A stretch of 64,000 nt of DNA, taken from the NCBI GenBank assembly GCA_026182355.1, contig JAPFBL010000167.1, positions 248,001-312,000 of the forward strand. Direction: 5' to 3'. The position numbers and the translations under genes are program-made. Each line of letters opens with the position of its first letter. The stretch's first letter is position 1. Source of the stretch: Hermatobates lingyangjiaoensis. Lineage: Eukaryota > Arthropoda > Insecta > Hemiptera > Hermatobatidae. Positions 44,568 to 57,059 of the stretch are shown here, piece by piece. Below the pieces are notes generated by a model. It was given only the letters and a program-made list of their open reading frames with translations, was not told where the DNA came from and searched no databases.

Positions 44568-44690
44568 TAGTAACTAAACCATATATATGATAACTAAACT
44601 AAAGTTAGCATATATATTAGTAACTAAACCATATATATGCTAACTAAACTAAAGTTAGCATATATATTAGTAACTAAACCATATATCTAT
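44568..44690. repeat. 59-bp tandem repeat, two and a partial units
   Basis: AACTAAACCATATATATG and CTAACTAAACTAAAGTTAGC followed by ATATATATTAGT repeat nearly exactly. The inner TAACT...AGTTA can form a hairpin. The preceding block 44290-44520 is less AT-rich and unassigned. Confidence 0.88.
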
Positions 44691-44699
44691 TTTGCAACA

Positions 44700-45950
44700 G
44701 ATCGGTTCAGTCATGGCAATTTTCATTTAAAACATACATACAGGTGTGCTTGGAGTTGTTTTACTCGTATTATATTAACATAGATTATTCAGAGATTTTA
44801 TTAATGTTGAAATAGATTTTAGTTGAATTTCTTAAGTGCCAGACGACAATGGTCAGCTAGAAGACAATGGAGCACATCATATGGTTATCTCAACGTCTAC
44901 TATAAGAGGACTGTGTATTACCACAAGTTATAATTATACAACACATCCTGTCATAAATAAGAAATGATGAATATTTTACTCAAGATGCCTTCATTATGAA
45001 TACAATTGTCTTTTTTTAAAATTGGTAAAATAAGGGCTATCGTATGTGAGGAATGTGTTTTATTGGAAGAAGGACACGAAAGTTGGTAATAACCAAATAG
45101 AAGAATAAAAAGAGGGGAAAAAAAGATGTGAAAAACTGGTTTGACTGAACGTTATGAAGCAAGTGGTCATGCTTGGCGGAGCTCGGCTCTGATGGAACTC
45201 TTTTTTTTCCCCTTCTCGAGACAGTCCTCGTCGAGAATGGTCGACTCTTGTGTCTAACAGCTCCTTCCTTCGCTGTATTTATTTCTCTATTTCGTAGAGG
45301 TATTAGTTGTCAATAGTTGCCCACATAAACTGTCTTTCTGTTATATAAAGTATAAAACACTCACAAGGCATAGCACCAAAAATATAATACAGCTATATCA
45401 CACCCTCTATCATAAATATTTTTATTTATAATACCTATTTAGTCCTTTCTTATTTTCATTTTTCGTTTCTTATAGTATCATCTTTAAAGCATGTAATAAT
45501 CAAGTAAAAAAAAACAACTTAGTATGTTTAATGTGATATGCGAGAAAATAAGGAAGGGAAGAAATGAAAGGGAGTAACTTTTATAAATCGTAGAAAAAAG
45601 GTATTGTCAGTTTAAAAATAGTAAGTAGAAAAATGTCTTATACATTCCAAAGTATAGAAATCAAGAAATACTAAATATTATTGAGGTAATGATAATTGTA
45701 AAATGTTTAATCGTGATGATTTATTAATTCTCTGTTGATATCAAATAATACATAGAGTCAGATTATACATATACACACATATACATAATACATACATATA
45801 CATACATAATACATATGTCATAAAATATATTTTACAGCATGATGAAATTCAAACACCTTAATGCCCTCGTCAGGGTTTAAATTGGATATTTTTCAGTAAT
45901 TTGTGTTTCAAATTGATACTCAATGACAAAAAAATCTATATTCATATTTA
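44700..45950. other. Intron sequence, one weak hammerhead-like scrap
   Basis: Mostly unassigned. At 45840-45890 the minus strand reads CCTGACGA-G-GGCATTAAGGTGTTT-GAAT, a hammerhead layout with the last box base changed. A short CATA-rich run is at 45765-45815. Confidence 0.45.
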
Positions 45951-45954
45951 GTCG

Positions 45955-46165
45955 TTAATTTTTAGTTAGGTCAGGATAAGACCTAACCATAAAGTGGTAG
46001 TCCCACAAGAGAACACACATAGGTCGAATATTGACGCTTTGTGATACCACGCAATCGACATTCTACAATGATAGTCCTAAAATTTTGCTTGCCTCCCTAT
46101 GTATTTAGAGTAGGAATCTTTAACGAGTACCTGACATCATTCAGGCTATTTCGAACGATTGTACG
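45955..46165 (-). mobile_element. SINE fragment (tail A)
   Basis: On minus the CTCGTTAAAGATTCC body region and tail A (GTGTGTTCTCTTGTGGGACT, GGTTAGGTCT region near 45965-45990) are present. Head lost. Confidence 0.75.
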
Positions 46166-46571
46166 TCAAATACTATAGGACATTAAGAAGAGTGAGATGT
46201 AATGGCTGCCAGGTGACTAGAGATATGTATGTGTACATATGTATCAGTATATAAAAATAAAAAATAAAAAACAGTAAACGAGGACAACACGTCAAATTAC
46301 ACAGAAAGAAGTGACACAACTAATTTATATATGAATAATGAAACGGCCCATAAAAGCAATTAAGACAATTGTTGATTACAAAAGCAAATAATGAAGCACA
46401 AGAAACGACTGATGAAGACTTGCACATTTATCATTCATCTTCATGAGGAAGTGATCTTCACGGTTTGAGAGATAAACCAATCATTCTTTGACATCGTAAT
46501 ATTGAAGCGAGTGTTTTCCAGATACAAAGGAAAACACCTACGCTACAGTAGAAAAAAAAAAGAAGTCGAGT

Positions 46572-46615
46572 TAAAGATTTTTCGACCAAAATAGTTGGTC
46601 CTTATCAGAATCACA
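46572..46615 (-). ncRNA. Hammerhead-like motif with strong stem II (G8 mutated)
   Basis: On minus: CTGATAA (46608-46602), G, stem II GACCAA-CTATT-TTGGTC (6 bp), GAAA, AATC. It would be canonical but for A in place of the G of the CUGANGA box. Confidence 0.6.
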
Positions 46616-46649
46616 CAATGAATAGATTGGAGAAATCAGACAAGTTGAG

Positions 46650-48020
46650 AGGTATTTAGAAAGAAGAAAGGTTTTTTAGGACAAAAACGAAGAGAAAAGT
46701 ACAATGCTGATTACATCATGTTATTGAAAGTGTTCAGAAAGAAATAACTAAAACATTACCTGCTTGTTACTGTTAACGAGGTAACAAGGTTATTTCCCTT
46801 GTATACTGAATCTAATTTGAATAAACCATTACTAATATTTACGTTGATTGATCTCTTCAATTTAATTAATGAAGATTCTATAATATTTTTTAACATTATC
46901 GATCTTTCATACAAGATCACTTTTAGCACCTGTCCATTTGTATCTCGTTTATCTTAATGTATATGCAAAATTAAGGCACTACTCTTTGTTCAGCCCTAAC
47001 TACACATGATGTTTGACTTGCAATTTTAATGATTTACCAGTTTGGCCAATGAATATCTTATGACAGTATTTAACGGAGTTTTGCAAGTATTACTAAAACA
47101 GTTCTCTTGAAATGTTTTTTTTTATTAACATATTAGCTACGTTAATACCATGAAGGAAACAGCGACTTCAAATCAAGATAGGATCTAATGACATATAAAA
47201 TAGTAAAACTATGATATTTGACACATTGGTCCTGTAAATATGGTCAAATCAGATTGATAAATCATCAAAATTGTGTGACAAGGAAGAACAATTCAGTAGT
47301 TAAGAGCCAAACAAAGTGGTACCTTATGTTTTCAAATACTAATGAGAATCGTAATATAAATTGAATAAAAGTTAAAATGATCATGCTCAAAAGGTAGATA
47401 TTAAAAATGATTGTATACTAATCATCAATCAAAATCAACAAATCGACTTATTATAATCTAGTACGGGCTTATCAGAATTGGATTATCATTGAAAAGAACA
47501 ACAGTCTTATCTACCAGGCAAGTAGCATAATGTATTATTATTTCTTCCTGAAGCCTTTTGCTTACCGTTCCGGCTTTTTGTTGCCCTTTAAAATGCCTAG
47601 TTAAATTCCCTCTCGTCGCATACCATATAGCATTCTGCTTCTCCAGTTATTCCATCATGCGATTCTAATAAGGACGAGTAATTTTGGTAGAAAAATTGTA
47701 GTCCTATTTGTGATTTTTTTTTTTTACTGTAGTTTTAGCCGTTAATTTCTATTTCAGGTGTTTATCTTGAAATTTTGTTGTAAACTATGAACTACATTAT
47801 TATTGAAACATGTAAAAACAAAAATTCTGTTTCCTAAATTTATTTCAATTCCAAATGGTAACAAATAAATGCCACTGCACAGGTAGCCCTTAGTATTGTA
47901 TTCTTTGTGATGGTTCTTAATAAAAAAGATAACAGAAAAATGTTATATTTACAAATGTTCACTTGAAAGCTGTATATTTTGTAGGATTAATCAATAATTA
48001 TTATTTTCATTTATGCTATT
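46650..48020. other. Intron sequence with no recognised element
   Basis: AT-rich. No open frame or repeat noticed. Confidence 0.5.
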
Positions 48021-48024
48021 CAGT

Positions 48025-48290
48025 GCTTTTGATAGGGGTAGGGTACTATTGCGTGCTCGCTGCTGGTCTGGTAGATGCGGGTTTGATTCTCATTCTGTCC
48101 ATTTTTTTTTGTTTAAAGCGGAGGTGAGAAAACCTCAAAAATTCGTCCCTCGGAGAGAACGCTAAACCATTAGTCCCGAATGTATACGACGTTATTTAGA
48201 CGTTAAAGAGTCCTACTCTAAATATACTTGAATTTGGCAAAGTTTAGGACTCTTAATATAGAATTATTAGGCAGACCCAATATTCCCTTG
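48025..48290 (+). mobile_element. tRNA-derived SINE, diverged
   Basis: GATGCGGGTTTGATTCTCATT (B box), GGAGGTGAGAAAACCTC, TCGTCCCTCGGAGAGAACG and TATACTTGAATTTGGCAAAG, in family order. The next 250 bp (to 48540) carry a 93-codon minus frame of unknown origin. Confidence 0.8.
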
Positions 48291-49416
48291 AGGTGTTTCC
48301 CAGTAAGACTCTCCATCCCCCCACACGATGGATGGGGATTAAAAAATATCAAAAGCCGTTTGTATTGCCAGCATCTGGGACCGAACTGCCACTTCAGAAT
48401 AGAGTAAAGCTTCTCAAAATTACGTAAGAATGGGCACCCTACGCGATCGCAAACGATTTTCATCCGTCTCGAGGAGACCAGTGATAAACAGGGCCACATG
48501 TCTCTTAGAAATCTCTAGTAATGTGGCTCGTCTAAAACTGAAATAGCTGTCAATTAACCATATGATCTACACTTTGCACCCCAAGAACAACATTAAAGAC
48601 TACAGCCTATATTTATTGGAGTTTGAAATAAATTTACAGAATAACCAAAATGGTAGTAACTACGGGAACTGAAAGGTCTAGATAGATTGACAGCTTAATC
48701 TATATATGTAGAGTATGTAATAAAAAAAACATATATGTTTTGTAACTTTAGATATGTATTCTGCGCCCCCCCCTCCCCTTCGCCCCAGATGACTGAGAAA
48801 TAATCTGACTCACTGGTATCAAAGTTTTCCTATGCGTATTCTAACAAAAAGTTTCTCTAACTTCATCCAACGCGTACCAGTGTCATTGCAAAATATCTAC
48901 ACCACCCTCTATATATAAGAGACACATTATAAAAGTGGTCATTTTAATAATAATTAGGTAGATATCAATTTATAATAAACAAAATTATTAGAAATATACT
49001 TTATTAAATTTTAGGCGAAGCTATATTTAATTTTATTAAATCCGAGACACTCCAACCGTTTGCCAATTAACAAGTCCAAGAAATACACTTGTTATTATGG
49101 GCTACTTGAAACTTCTCGACCTCAAGTGACTTCCTTCTAAACTGGTATTTTTCTTGTACACCATTTCACAGAGTAACTTATCAAGGACTCCCTTCACTTA
49201 GGCTTATTGCCAACCAACTTCTAATATCCTCAATTCGTCAGCTTGTTTGATGACTTCTTCATTAACTTCTTAATGCTGAATTCAAACTAAAAACATTTCA
49301 CTTTATTCAGTCTACTATCCAAATTGTAACATTAAGATATACTTACATTATTCTATTATCATACAATGTTTTAAAAATAATATAATTGAATGTTTTCCTT
49401 ATCTCGACCACATATA

Positions 49417-49735
49417 TTTAACACTATTTTTCTTTTTTATCGATGTTTGATCTAGCTTCAAAAATACAACACTCTATAAGCGGACGTTTCGTCTATATTT
49501 CTAGACATATTCAAGGCTTACTTATTTCTAGACATATTACTTATTTAATTAATATACATAATATATAACACATTATGTATATTAATTAAATAATGTAATA
49601 TAATTACTTTTCATGTTATTGTAATTAAATTCTGTATTGATGTAGCCCTGAAGATGCCTACAAATATAGACGTAACGTCGGCTTAAAAATGTTGTATTTT
49701 TGAGGCTAGACCAAACCTCGATAAAAAAGAAAATA
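49417..49735. mobile_element. Hammerhead fold-back element, family F
   Basis: Inverted arms GATGTTTGATCTAGC...AAAATACAACA and complement (49443-49500, 49640-49720). Hammerheads point outward, the centre includes AATTAATATACATAATATA, and a TA tract follows at about 49735. Confidence 0.8.
49644..49683 (+). ncRNA. Hammerhead ribozyme-like motif, family F
   Basis: AGCC (49644-49647), CTGAAGA (49648-49654), U, stem II GCCTA/TAGAC (one mismatch), GTAA in place of GAAA, CG, UC with cleavage after 49679, GGCT. Stem I AGCC/GGCT is perfect. The left mirror copy keeps GAAA and a perfect GTCTA/TAGAC stem but has a damaged box, so neither copy is complete. Confidence 0.68.
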
Positions 49736-49857
49736 TATATATAATTATATATATATATATATACAATATATTATATAATTAAATAATATATATATAATAA
49801 TATACTCATGTGTTGAACTATTAGAATTCCTTAGAGCAAAGACGTTGACGAAAATAG

Positions 49858-49929
49858 GCTATCAAAAAGGTTGTCAATGCAGAGGCTGCTGCAATTTCAT
49901 TCAATCTGTATCAAGAAGCTGCCACTTAA
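49858..49929 (+). pseudogene. Family M peptide copy (KVVNAEAA)
   Basis: The frame reads AIKKVVNAEAAAISFNLYQE, AAT, stop. Preceding codons include a stop, so the frame is broken. It matches the KVVNAEAA block at 38197-38330 and 23406-23600, and again sits beside a TA tract. Confidence 0.5.
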
Positions 49930-49939
49930 CTAATAATAT

Positions 49940-49974
<35 letters not shown>

Positions 49975-49997
49975 TAATTGGGGAAAATATTAATAAT

Positions 49998-50055
49998 AAG
50001 TCTGAAAAACAACACGTTTCGATCACAAAGTGTTCTTCTTCAGGTTACATCATGA
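49998..50055 (-). ncRNA. Hammerhead ribozyme, family A variant, single arm
   Basis: On minus: AAC, CTGAAGA (50043-50037), A, stem II GAACAC/GTGATC (five of six pairs), GAAA (50020-50017), CGTG, UU, GTT. The inner stem I GTT/AAC is 3 bp. The core is complete. Next to it is a (TTA)n run at 50057-50081. Confidence 0.72.
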
Positions 50056-50099
50056 GTTATTATTATTATTATTATTATTATTCATTGAGGGTAACACTG

Positions 50100-52300
50100 C
50101 GTCCATCATGAATTCTAACCAGTTTTTTTTAAAAAAAAGTAAATACACTAAGTTTTAAAAAAAAAATAATTGATTGCAAAAGTTTTCAGTAAATAATTAA
50201 ATTATTATTTCTTCAAATGGAAAGGTTTGTTAAAGAAATTCTAATAGAAATCATACAATATTTCCTTATACTAGAATATACGTAAAAATTAGTAGTTCCA
50301 GACCAATTTCTACAACTGCTAAAATACGAGTATTCCTCTCTGCAAACGAAAAATTTTTAACAAATAAACTAGTCTGTCATGTGAAAATGTCGTTACCAGG
50401 TGTAATAATGAAGTGGTTATAATAAGTATGAATGCGTATTGTTAGTACAATAGAAATTGGTAAAGTTTGTACAATTACATTAATCAGCCTTACTTCATAA
50501 ACAGGATTGTCATTGTCCGACGGGTTTCACATGTAGTGCCCCTTCGATTAGAACTAATTAGTAGTAGAATATGGTGATATACTACATGCTAAACCGGTCG
50601 CACGATCACAACTGCTGTTTACAAGCAAAGATGGATTTATCTAATAAAATAAGTTATAAAATTTCATGTAAAGTATAATATAAAAAAAATCCTATAAAAG
50701 TTCTATAGAGTTAATGGGAGATTAAAGGAATTCAATACAATTTATGAAATCTTCACAGATAGTTGTAGAATTCCTTTTCCAAAATTTCTAGTTTGCTATA
50801 TGTGTGGTTTAATGTGAGTGATCAACACTAGCAACTAGATGTTGAAACATCTCATTGGTATTTCAAAATTTGAACACAAGCAACCGGAACAATACTGCTT
50901 GTGTTCAATTCTGCAGCTCTCATAATTCCACTAAACTTCATTGATTTGCACTTTTAGCTTTTGTCGTTAAGTCAAGTCTTGTCTACGAGTTAAAGATCTA
51001 AACTTAGAGTAGCAGTTTTGTTTTTTTTTGAGCCTACCTTTTTCATCAAAATGTGGGAAAAGTTTAGAGGTAAATTGACGCTCAGATTAAGAGTGTGTAT
51101 AAAGATATTTAGAATCGCTTTTCACCTACACATATTATAAGTCTAGTAATGTAGTGATCAAATCCACGTTGTGGAGAACAAAAGGTACAGGGCGGCATAT
51201 TTATTATGGACAATCAGGATGTAAGTCTTGATTGTCACCACAACACATGGACCTATATCAAGCATTAATAGGTCCAAAAAGATGAACGAAAACGACCTTC
51301 TAAAGAAAGTCCTTCACTATATGTGGACTATTCTTGGAATTAAGAATAGAATACAGGTTACACATGAATAAATAGCTTAGATTTAGTGGATGGTATCGTT
51401 GGACTATTAATCTGGAATCTAGAATCAGAACCAGATATTTACTTTGGTTTGATAGGGGATGGCCTAGTCACGAAGAAGGAGAAAAGGAACAACACAAACA
51501 ACAAAGTGAAATCGAAAGGGATTTTTGGTGTTGCCATTAAATGGAACTCGGACAGTTTGATAACGAAATATGATGAAATTTTGTAATATCATTTAGAAAA
51601 AAAACGGAAACATTAAAATATAATCCATTTAAAAGTGTTGTAGGCGTTGTTCTGTTCAGGAGAAAGCCAGGATGTAGAACATACTACTGAAGTGAGGGAA
51701 ACAAGATTAAGCAACAAGTAGTTTGTAACTACATTAGATAGCACTTAGAAGTGATATCTGTGGTACATATATAATTCACAACAACAAGAGACATTAATTG
51801 TTCATCCAAGTGGGAACACCCTATCAAGGAGCGTGTAAGAGTGGAGGCATAATCTAGTAATTTGGGGATTTAGTAGAGTCTGATTAGAAACTGACAATGC
51901 TTTAAAGGGACAAGTTAAAGAGTTGGTAAGACTTGATTAAGAGGACGATGGTGTGAGAGGGAGAGAGTGAGAGACGTAGAGAGAGAGAGAGGGCTTAGAG
52001 TCCTTCATGTAATGGCTACATTGGAACCTACTGCATTCCATCGGCAGCGTGTCCGAACCAGACAAGCCTCCGTAAAATTACAAATTGTGCGATTATGTCA
52101 GCTCACTAGGCGGCTTTGTGGTCCCATTCGGCATGGCACTATTTCACAACCATCGTAGTTCCCACAGTGGTCCTTAAAAATTCCGTGACTAACTAAAGAT
52201 ATTAGTAATCAATTCAAGCATCTGGTCAAAAGAAACAATACAGTAACGTGATTTTCTAACATAAAGACCTAGTAACATACATGTATTATATTAATTAATC
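50100..52300. other. Intron sequence, no confident element
   Basis: Includes a (GA)n-like run at 51955-51995, followed by a 150-bp patch of mixed composition with an open frame (51967-52158). No domain recognised. A 66-codon frame at 51386 is likewise unassigned. Confidence 0.45.
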
Positions 52301-52834
52301 CTTTTCTGAGTTCTTTGTAAACACATTTCTTACGATAGTTTTAAAAATGTTTAAAAGACATACCGAAATCAAACTTTCTGGCACCCAATTTTCCTGGTGC
52401 TAAACAAAATTTGTTATGAACACATGACTTATATATGTTACGCTTAAGAAGACTTTATAGAAATGATAAAAAAATTACTGCAAGGAGTAAAAATACATTA
52501 AGGGAAAATAAATAATAATTTTGTTTACCTACTTAACTACCTTTAAACAACTCTTAACATCTTGTAAATTCGATAATTTAACCTACCATGAAAATAGAAA
52601 ACAAAATTTGATAGATGCATAACATAAGGTATGAAATGAACTAACAAAAAATCCATGAAAAGTTAACTTTTGCTTCTGCAAGCCAAAAATAAACTAATTG
52701 CAATAGTCTTAATGGTTGCCTATGTGTTTTAGAAGATTATATGGTATATAATGTTCTCAAAGTACAAGATTTTTAAAGTTGTGATTTTATTCTTTTAATT
52801 CACACTTTAAAAGAATAAGTGTTTCAACCTTTAG

Positions 52835-52900
52835 TAGGGACTACTATCAGAGTTCACCCTACAACAAAGTCCTCATCAGCGTCCTAGGTCTGTCAATTTT
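52835..52900 (-). ncRNA. Weak hammerhead-like scraps
   Basis: On minus, GCTGATGA-G-GAC... is followed by CTCTGATAGTAGTCCCTACT and GGTT-GAAA-CAC. Boxes are present but no single structure joins them. Probably remnants of one or two arms. Confidence 0.3.
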
Positions 52901-52991
52901 AAACAATTTTACTTAGTGTGATAAAAAAAAATATGTAATATTATATTTGAAATTATAAACAAAGCTTAAAAATAAAAAAAAATATGTTATT

Positions 52992-53045
52992 AAGAAACGC
53001 GTTTCGAACTCATATATCTTCTTCAGGTAAATATACTTGCAGTCA
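52992..53045 (-). ncRNA. Hammerhead-like motif, family A variant, stem II decayed
   Basis: On minus: CTGAAGA (53026-53020), A, GATATATGAGTTC (only two outer pairs), GAAA, CGCG, UU. The boxes are intact but stem II is not. Confidence 0.5.
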
Positions 53046-53049
53046 GAAG

Positions 53050-54190
53050 GTAGAAACAGTAATGACGTTCCCGTTTCTACTTTCTCACAACAAGAGATAA
53101 AACGGACAAGAACAATAAGTATTCAAAAACTTATTGTCCTCTTAATAACATTTTGTAAAAATGGACCTTTGTTTACAATTTATAAGTTTTTATCAATGGA
53201 AATTACTTCCTACTAATTAAAACTACCACCAAATAGTAGCTGACTGTTTCACTACAGAATATGTTAGTCTATTTAAATTTAATAAAATTGATATCTATTT
53301 AAAAATAATATAAAATTGTTACTACAAAAATGTCTAAAATTGCTAGGTAAGCTTTACTGCTGCTATGGATAAACCTACAGGAATGAGAAATTGATTTGTT
53401 TACTTGTGTTTTTAGGTACATTATATAAATCTGATTGATTGTTAAGTTCATTGACATATATTGGTTTACTGCACTGCCATTTGTTTTTAGAATATCAATT
53501 TCTATGGGTATAGGTTCGGTTTTTTGTTTCACATTTACCGTTTATAGTGTAATATTTATCCTCAACAGCCTTAAATAAAAGACTAAGCTATTTCTTGAAC
53601 TACGCTAACATCAGTTAAGGATAAATTACAGTTACTACCGATTCACTCTTCCTGCTTTCTACAGTAAGATACTCGATGGGTTTTTATGTGTAGGCAAATA
53701 CTTCTTGAGATAGGGAGATAGGTGGTCGTCGGAAGTACTGCTTCACTTCTTGCTCCTGACATATTTATGTGTAATTTACGGTTATCTAGTATGAAAAATG
53801 TACTATTCAGTCAATCTCTACGTCGAACTTGTCTTCAAAACGATGCCTATGAACTGAGGAATGTATTGACCCAGTAAATGTCCTTCATCTGGTGACTGAG
53901 TCTGTTCATCCAGAATGGGTAGACTCTTCAATAGTTCATGAGTCTATGTGTGAGAAGTAGACACTCTCTGCGGGCGGGTATCTGTATACTATAGAGATAT
54001 TAAGAGATCTCATCATTGACTATTACGTACACAACTGTTCCTGGGAATAGCTCTATTAAATTGGTATTCACTTCATGATCCTTGGTTCGGAGTAACAGGA
54101 TTTATAGTTCAAGATAGTCTCTCAACTGTGGACTATAGGCCAGTCCATGTATAAAGCATGTATCGATATAAGGCACTTTGGTGGTGTGAT
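53050..54190. other. Intron sequence of less AT-rich composition, unassigned
   Basis: 53640-54190 is a long stretch of mixed composition with no stop-free frame of note and no repeat similarity I could see. It may be an old transposon fragment. Confidence 0.4.
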
Positions 54191-54194
54191 GTAC

Positions 54195-54440
54195 TGTGGT
54201 TCAACTTAGTGGCAACGTTCTCGCCTCTGAACTTGTAGGTCCAGTGTTCAATACCAACTCTGAACCCCGATTTATTTACGAGAGAGGCGGATTAATCTGA
54301 GCACGTCGTCCCTTGGAGAAGGACGTTAAGCAGTTGGTCTCGAGCCTGAACAAAATCAGGTACTCGTTACAGATCCGTACTCTAAATATACTTGAGGTTA
54401 GGCAAAATTTAGGACCCCCAATGTCTGATCAATCTTCATC
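54195..54440 (+). mobile_element. tRNA-derived SINE, truncated tail
   Basis: GGTTCAACTTAGTGGCAACG (head), AGGTCCAGTGTTCAATACC (B box decayed), GAAGGACGTTAAGCAGTTGG, AGGTTAGGCAAAATTTAGG. The tail stops soon after. Confidence 0.85.
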
Positions 54441-54444
54441 AATT

Positions 54445-56800
54445 TTTAATCTAACCTACCTAAGGTTTGGGTTCAAAAACCCAAGGTTGTATAAACGTTA
54501 GGGTAGTTCTCTCTCTATCTCGGTTACTGAGATACTTACGTCATTGTATAAGAAGAATCTTTCTTTCCCCCCAAATTTCTTGGATAACGAATGGTGAATT
54601 AGAACTATGCCTCTACCGAGGAAGCACGGACCAGCTTCAATGGGGACTGTGCTTGAAAACCTACTCACTTTCGAGGCTTGGACCTCGGAAAAAAAGAGAT
54701 TTCTTCCTTCAGTAGAGACTTCCAACTAAGTCATAAAACTGCAAGATAGTAGAACTCTGGTCACTTATAAGTTCTGTAAGTGAGAGCTTAAACAAGGATT
54801 GATAAGCTTTTAAAATATAAAATGCTTAAATTTTCGCCCATCCCTCAGGAAAGGCGAAAAACAGTTAATCTCAATCCAGTAAGCTGTCAGCCACTCGTCC
54901 CTACTCTAATAAACACAACAAAAAAGAACTCCTGATATAAAATAGACCCGGTAATATAGCTCACTCATAACAAAAATCAGTACAAAATAACAAATGAGTC
55001 CCATTTTTCACCCCCTATAACAACAATAAACCTGAAAACCAATAATTTCAGTGCTGTAAAGAACAACAATTTCCGTAATCTATGATTTAAAGATTTTCAA
55101 AAATTCTTATTTTAATTATTGACAAATGGACTTAAATTACTGACAATTGAGAATTGCTCATGATTAAGTTTTCTGATGAATGTTCTATGTGTTTTAGAGT
55201 TATCAAACATGTGGCAACATAGGGTGACTATGGATACATCTCCTAGAAGATATACCTGTACTAGGATTACTACTTGTAAACCTTTATGAGTAACTAACAG
55301 TTTCGAGATAAAGAAAAAGTATGCTAGAGTTTAAACAAAGTTGAACAGATTTTAAAATCCCACGTGTTATACGATTCTGTATAAGGTAAGTTAGCATTCT
55401 GCGTGTACTCTTATTTCAATCGCTGATTGATTACTGTAGTTTCTTTTAACAATCTTCGGACTTTAATAACGTGATGACATCTGCCGGCTGAGGCGGTTAT
55501 ATATTTGAAAATAGCTGAACAACACCTAGAAGTTGTAATATACTAGCATTACCACAGATATAATAATAGTGATCAGTTAAATCAGCTCTGCCATAACATT
55601 ACTGTAGTTTATCAAGAGCCTGGTATTCAAACAAAATAAAAAAAGACGGATTGTTCCAGATGGTTTTTTCTCCTATAGGATATCAGTATTAATAAGGCAT
55701 TATTTGCTCAATTGAGGGAGGTACTGGGAAGGAATCAGTGAGCCGAGGTCAGAGCGGGGCTGTAATCTCAGTTCTATGTTAATGACGCCCGCCCCCCGTG
55801 ACCGTCTCAACCACCATCTCCGCCTTCCAGGAATCACCTCAGAAGTCTTTTTCTTTTACGTTTCACCAGGTCTCTAACCTCTCGGCATCCTTTGAATGCC
55901 TTCTTACAAGATTGTTAGATTGCGATATGTGCTCCCCAAATCACATTACTACTCAAAAAGTAATAACATGTTTGTTTCAATCATTCGAAAAAACAAGGTT
56001 CCCATTATCCTTAAGGAAGGATACTGCATAATACCATCGTTTTGATATCTTTCTGATTTGTGATTTTTCAAGCCATGAAACCTACCAATAATCTAACGGA
56101 CTTAATCTGAAACCGGTCGAACAACTCCTACTTGAGTATACCACGTGAGACAATATCAACTACTAATGTGGTTTCCTAACCTCAAGGTACTAACAATATC
56201 CATATTTTAATAATGGATATATTAGAAAAAAAATGACAGTTAGTAAAACATATGACAAACAGTCTTCTGAGTTTGAAAATAAAATAGATTACTTTAAAAA
56301 ATATTATTAATGCAGATATTGAAAACATGAGTTAAGATCAACTTGATTCATTAGGTTTGTTCCAATTTGTAGATCTCATATTGGAATGTAAATATTAATT
56401 CATTACAATAGATCACATATTGGAATGAAAACGTTAAGACAGATCTCATATCGGAAAAGAACATATTTTACTTTGTTTTATATATTTAAAAGATAGAGTA
56501 AAACAAAATTGAATAGTGCGAGTAGAATATGCCAAAGGCTTAAGCCATGTTGCATAAATCGGTATCGATTTGATTATCTAAAATTTAACCACATTTAGCG
56601 TGCTTGCTACTTGGATGAGTGATACGACGGGCGTTGGCGACCCTAATAAGGCGGTTTGTATTGATTCCGGATCATATAACGAGTCACACATTGACCCTTT
56701 AAAACAAAAGAAGTAATGTATACAGGTTTAAACTTTTTTTTCAAGATTGGGCATAATGATCTGCTAGAAAGTTCCACCTCCAGCATTAATTCCTTTAGAA
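54445..56800. other. Intron sequence with no recognised element
   Basis: Open frames at 54467-54725 on both strands and at 55798-56031 have no domain and are best read as chance. 56360-56460 has three spaced copies of an AGATC(T/A)CATATTGGAATG phrase. Confidence 0.45.
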
Positions 56801-56804
56801 AATA

Positions 56805-57050
56805 TTCCTTCTTGATTCTACATTGGGCGATTTAAATTTATTTTAACTCATATGTATTTAGAGTAGGGGTATTTAACGAGTGTCTGACATCGTAGAGACT
56901 CAGGACCGACAGCTTAATGTCCATTCCGAGGTATGATATAGTCAGGTTTTTTCATTTCCTGTATGAAAAAAAAACGAAGGCCAGAATGGACATCGAACCC
57001 GGATCTCCTATCCCAGAGCAGAGCGCACAACTGGGCTGACCTGCCTCTTT
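56805..57050 (-). mobile_element. tRNA-derived SINE
   Basis: On minus: GAGGCAGGTCAGCCCAGTTG, ATCCGGGTTCGATGTCC, the GGACATTAAGCTGTCGG core, and the CTCAATGTAGAATC junction region (decayed) at the 3' end. Confidence 0.85.
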
Positions 57051-57059
57051 AGATTTAGG

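Noticed and set aside
48218..48499. 93-codon minus-strand frame as a gene
   Set aside because: Overlaps the end of a SINE, has no domain I recognise, no splice context and no second copy to judge coding conservation.
51967..52158. A host exon in the mixed-composition patch at 51967-52158
   Set aside because: The plus frame is open, but the minus frame has stops, the NLK strand is minus, and no family is recognisable.
52840..52900. A functional hammerhead at 52840-52900
   Set aside because: CUGANGA and GAAA boxes occur but no stem II joins the nearest pair. Listed only as a weak scrap.
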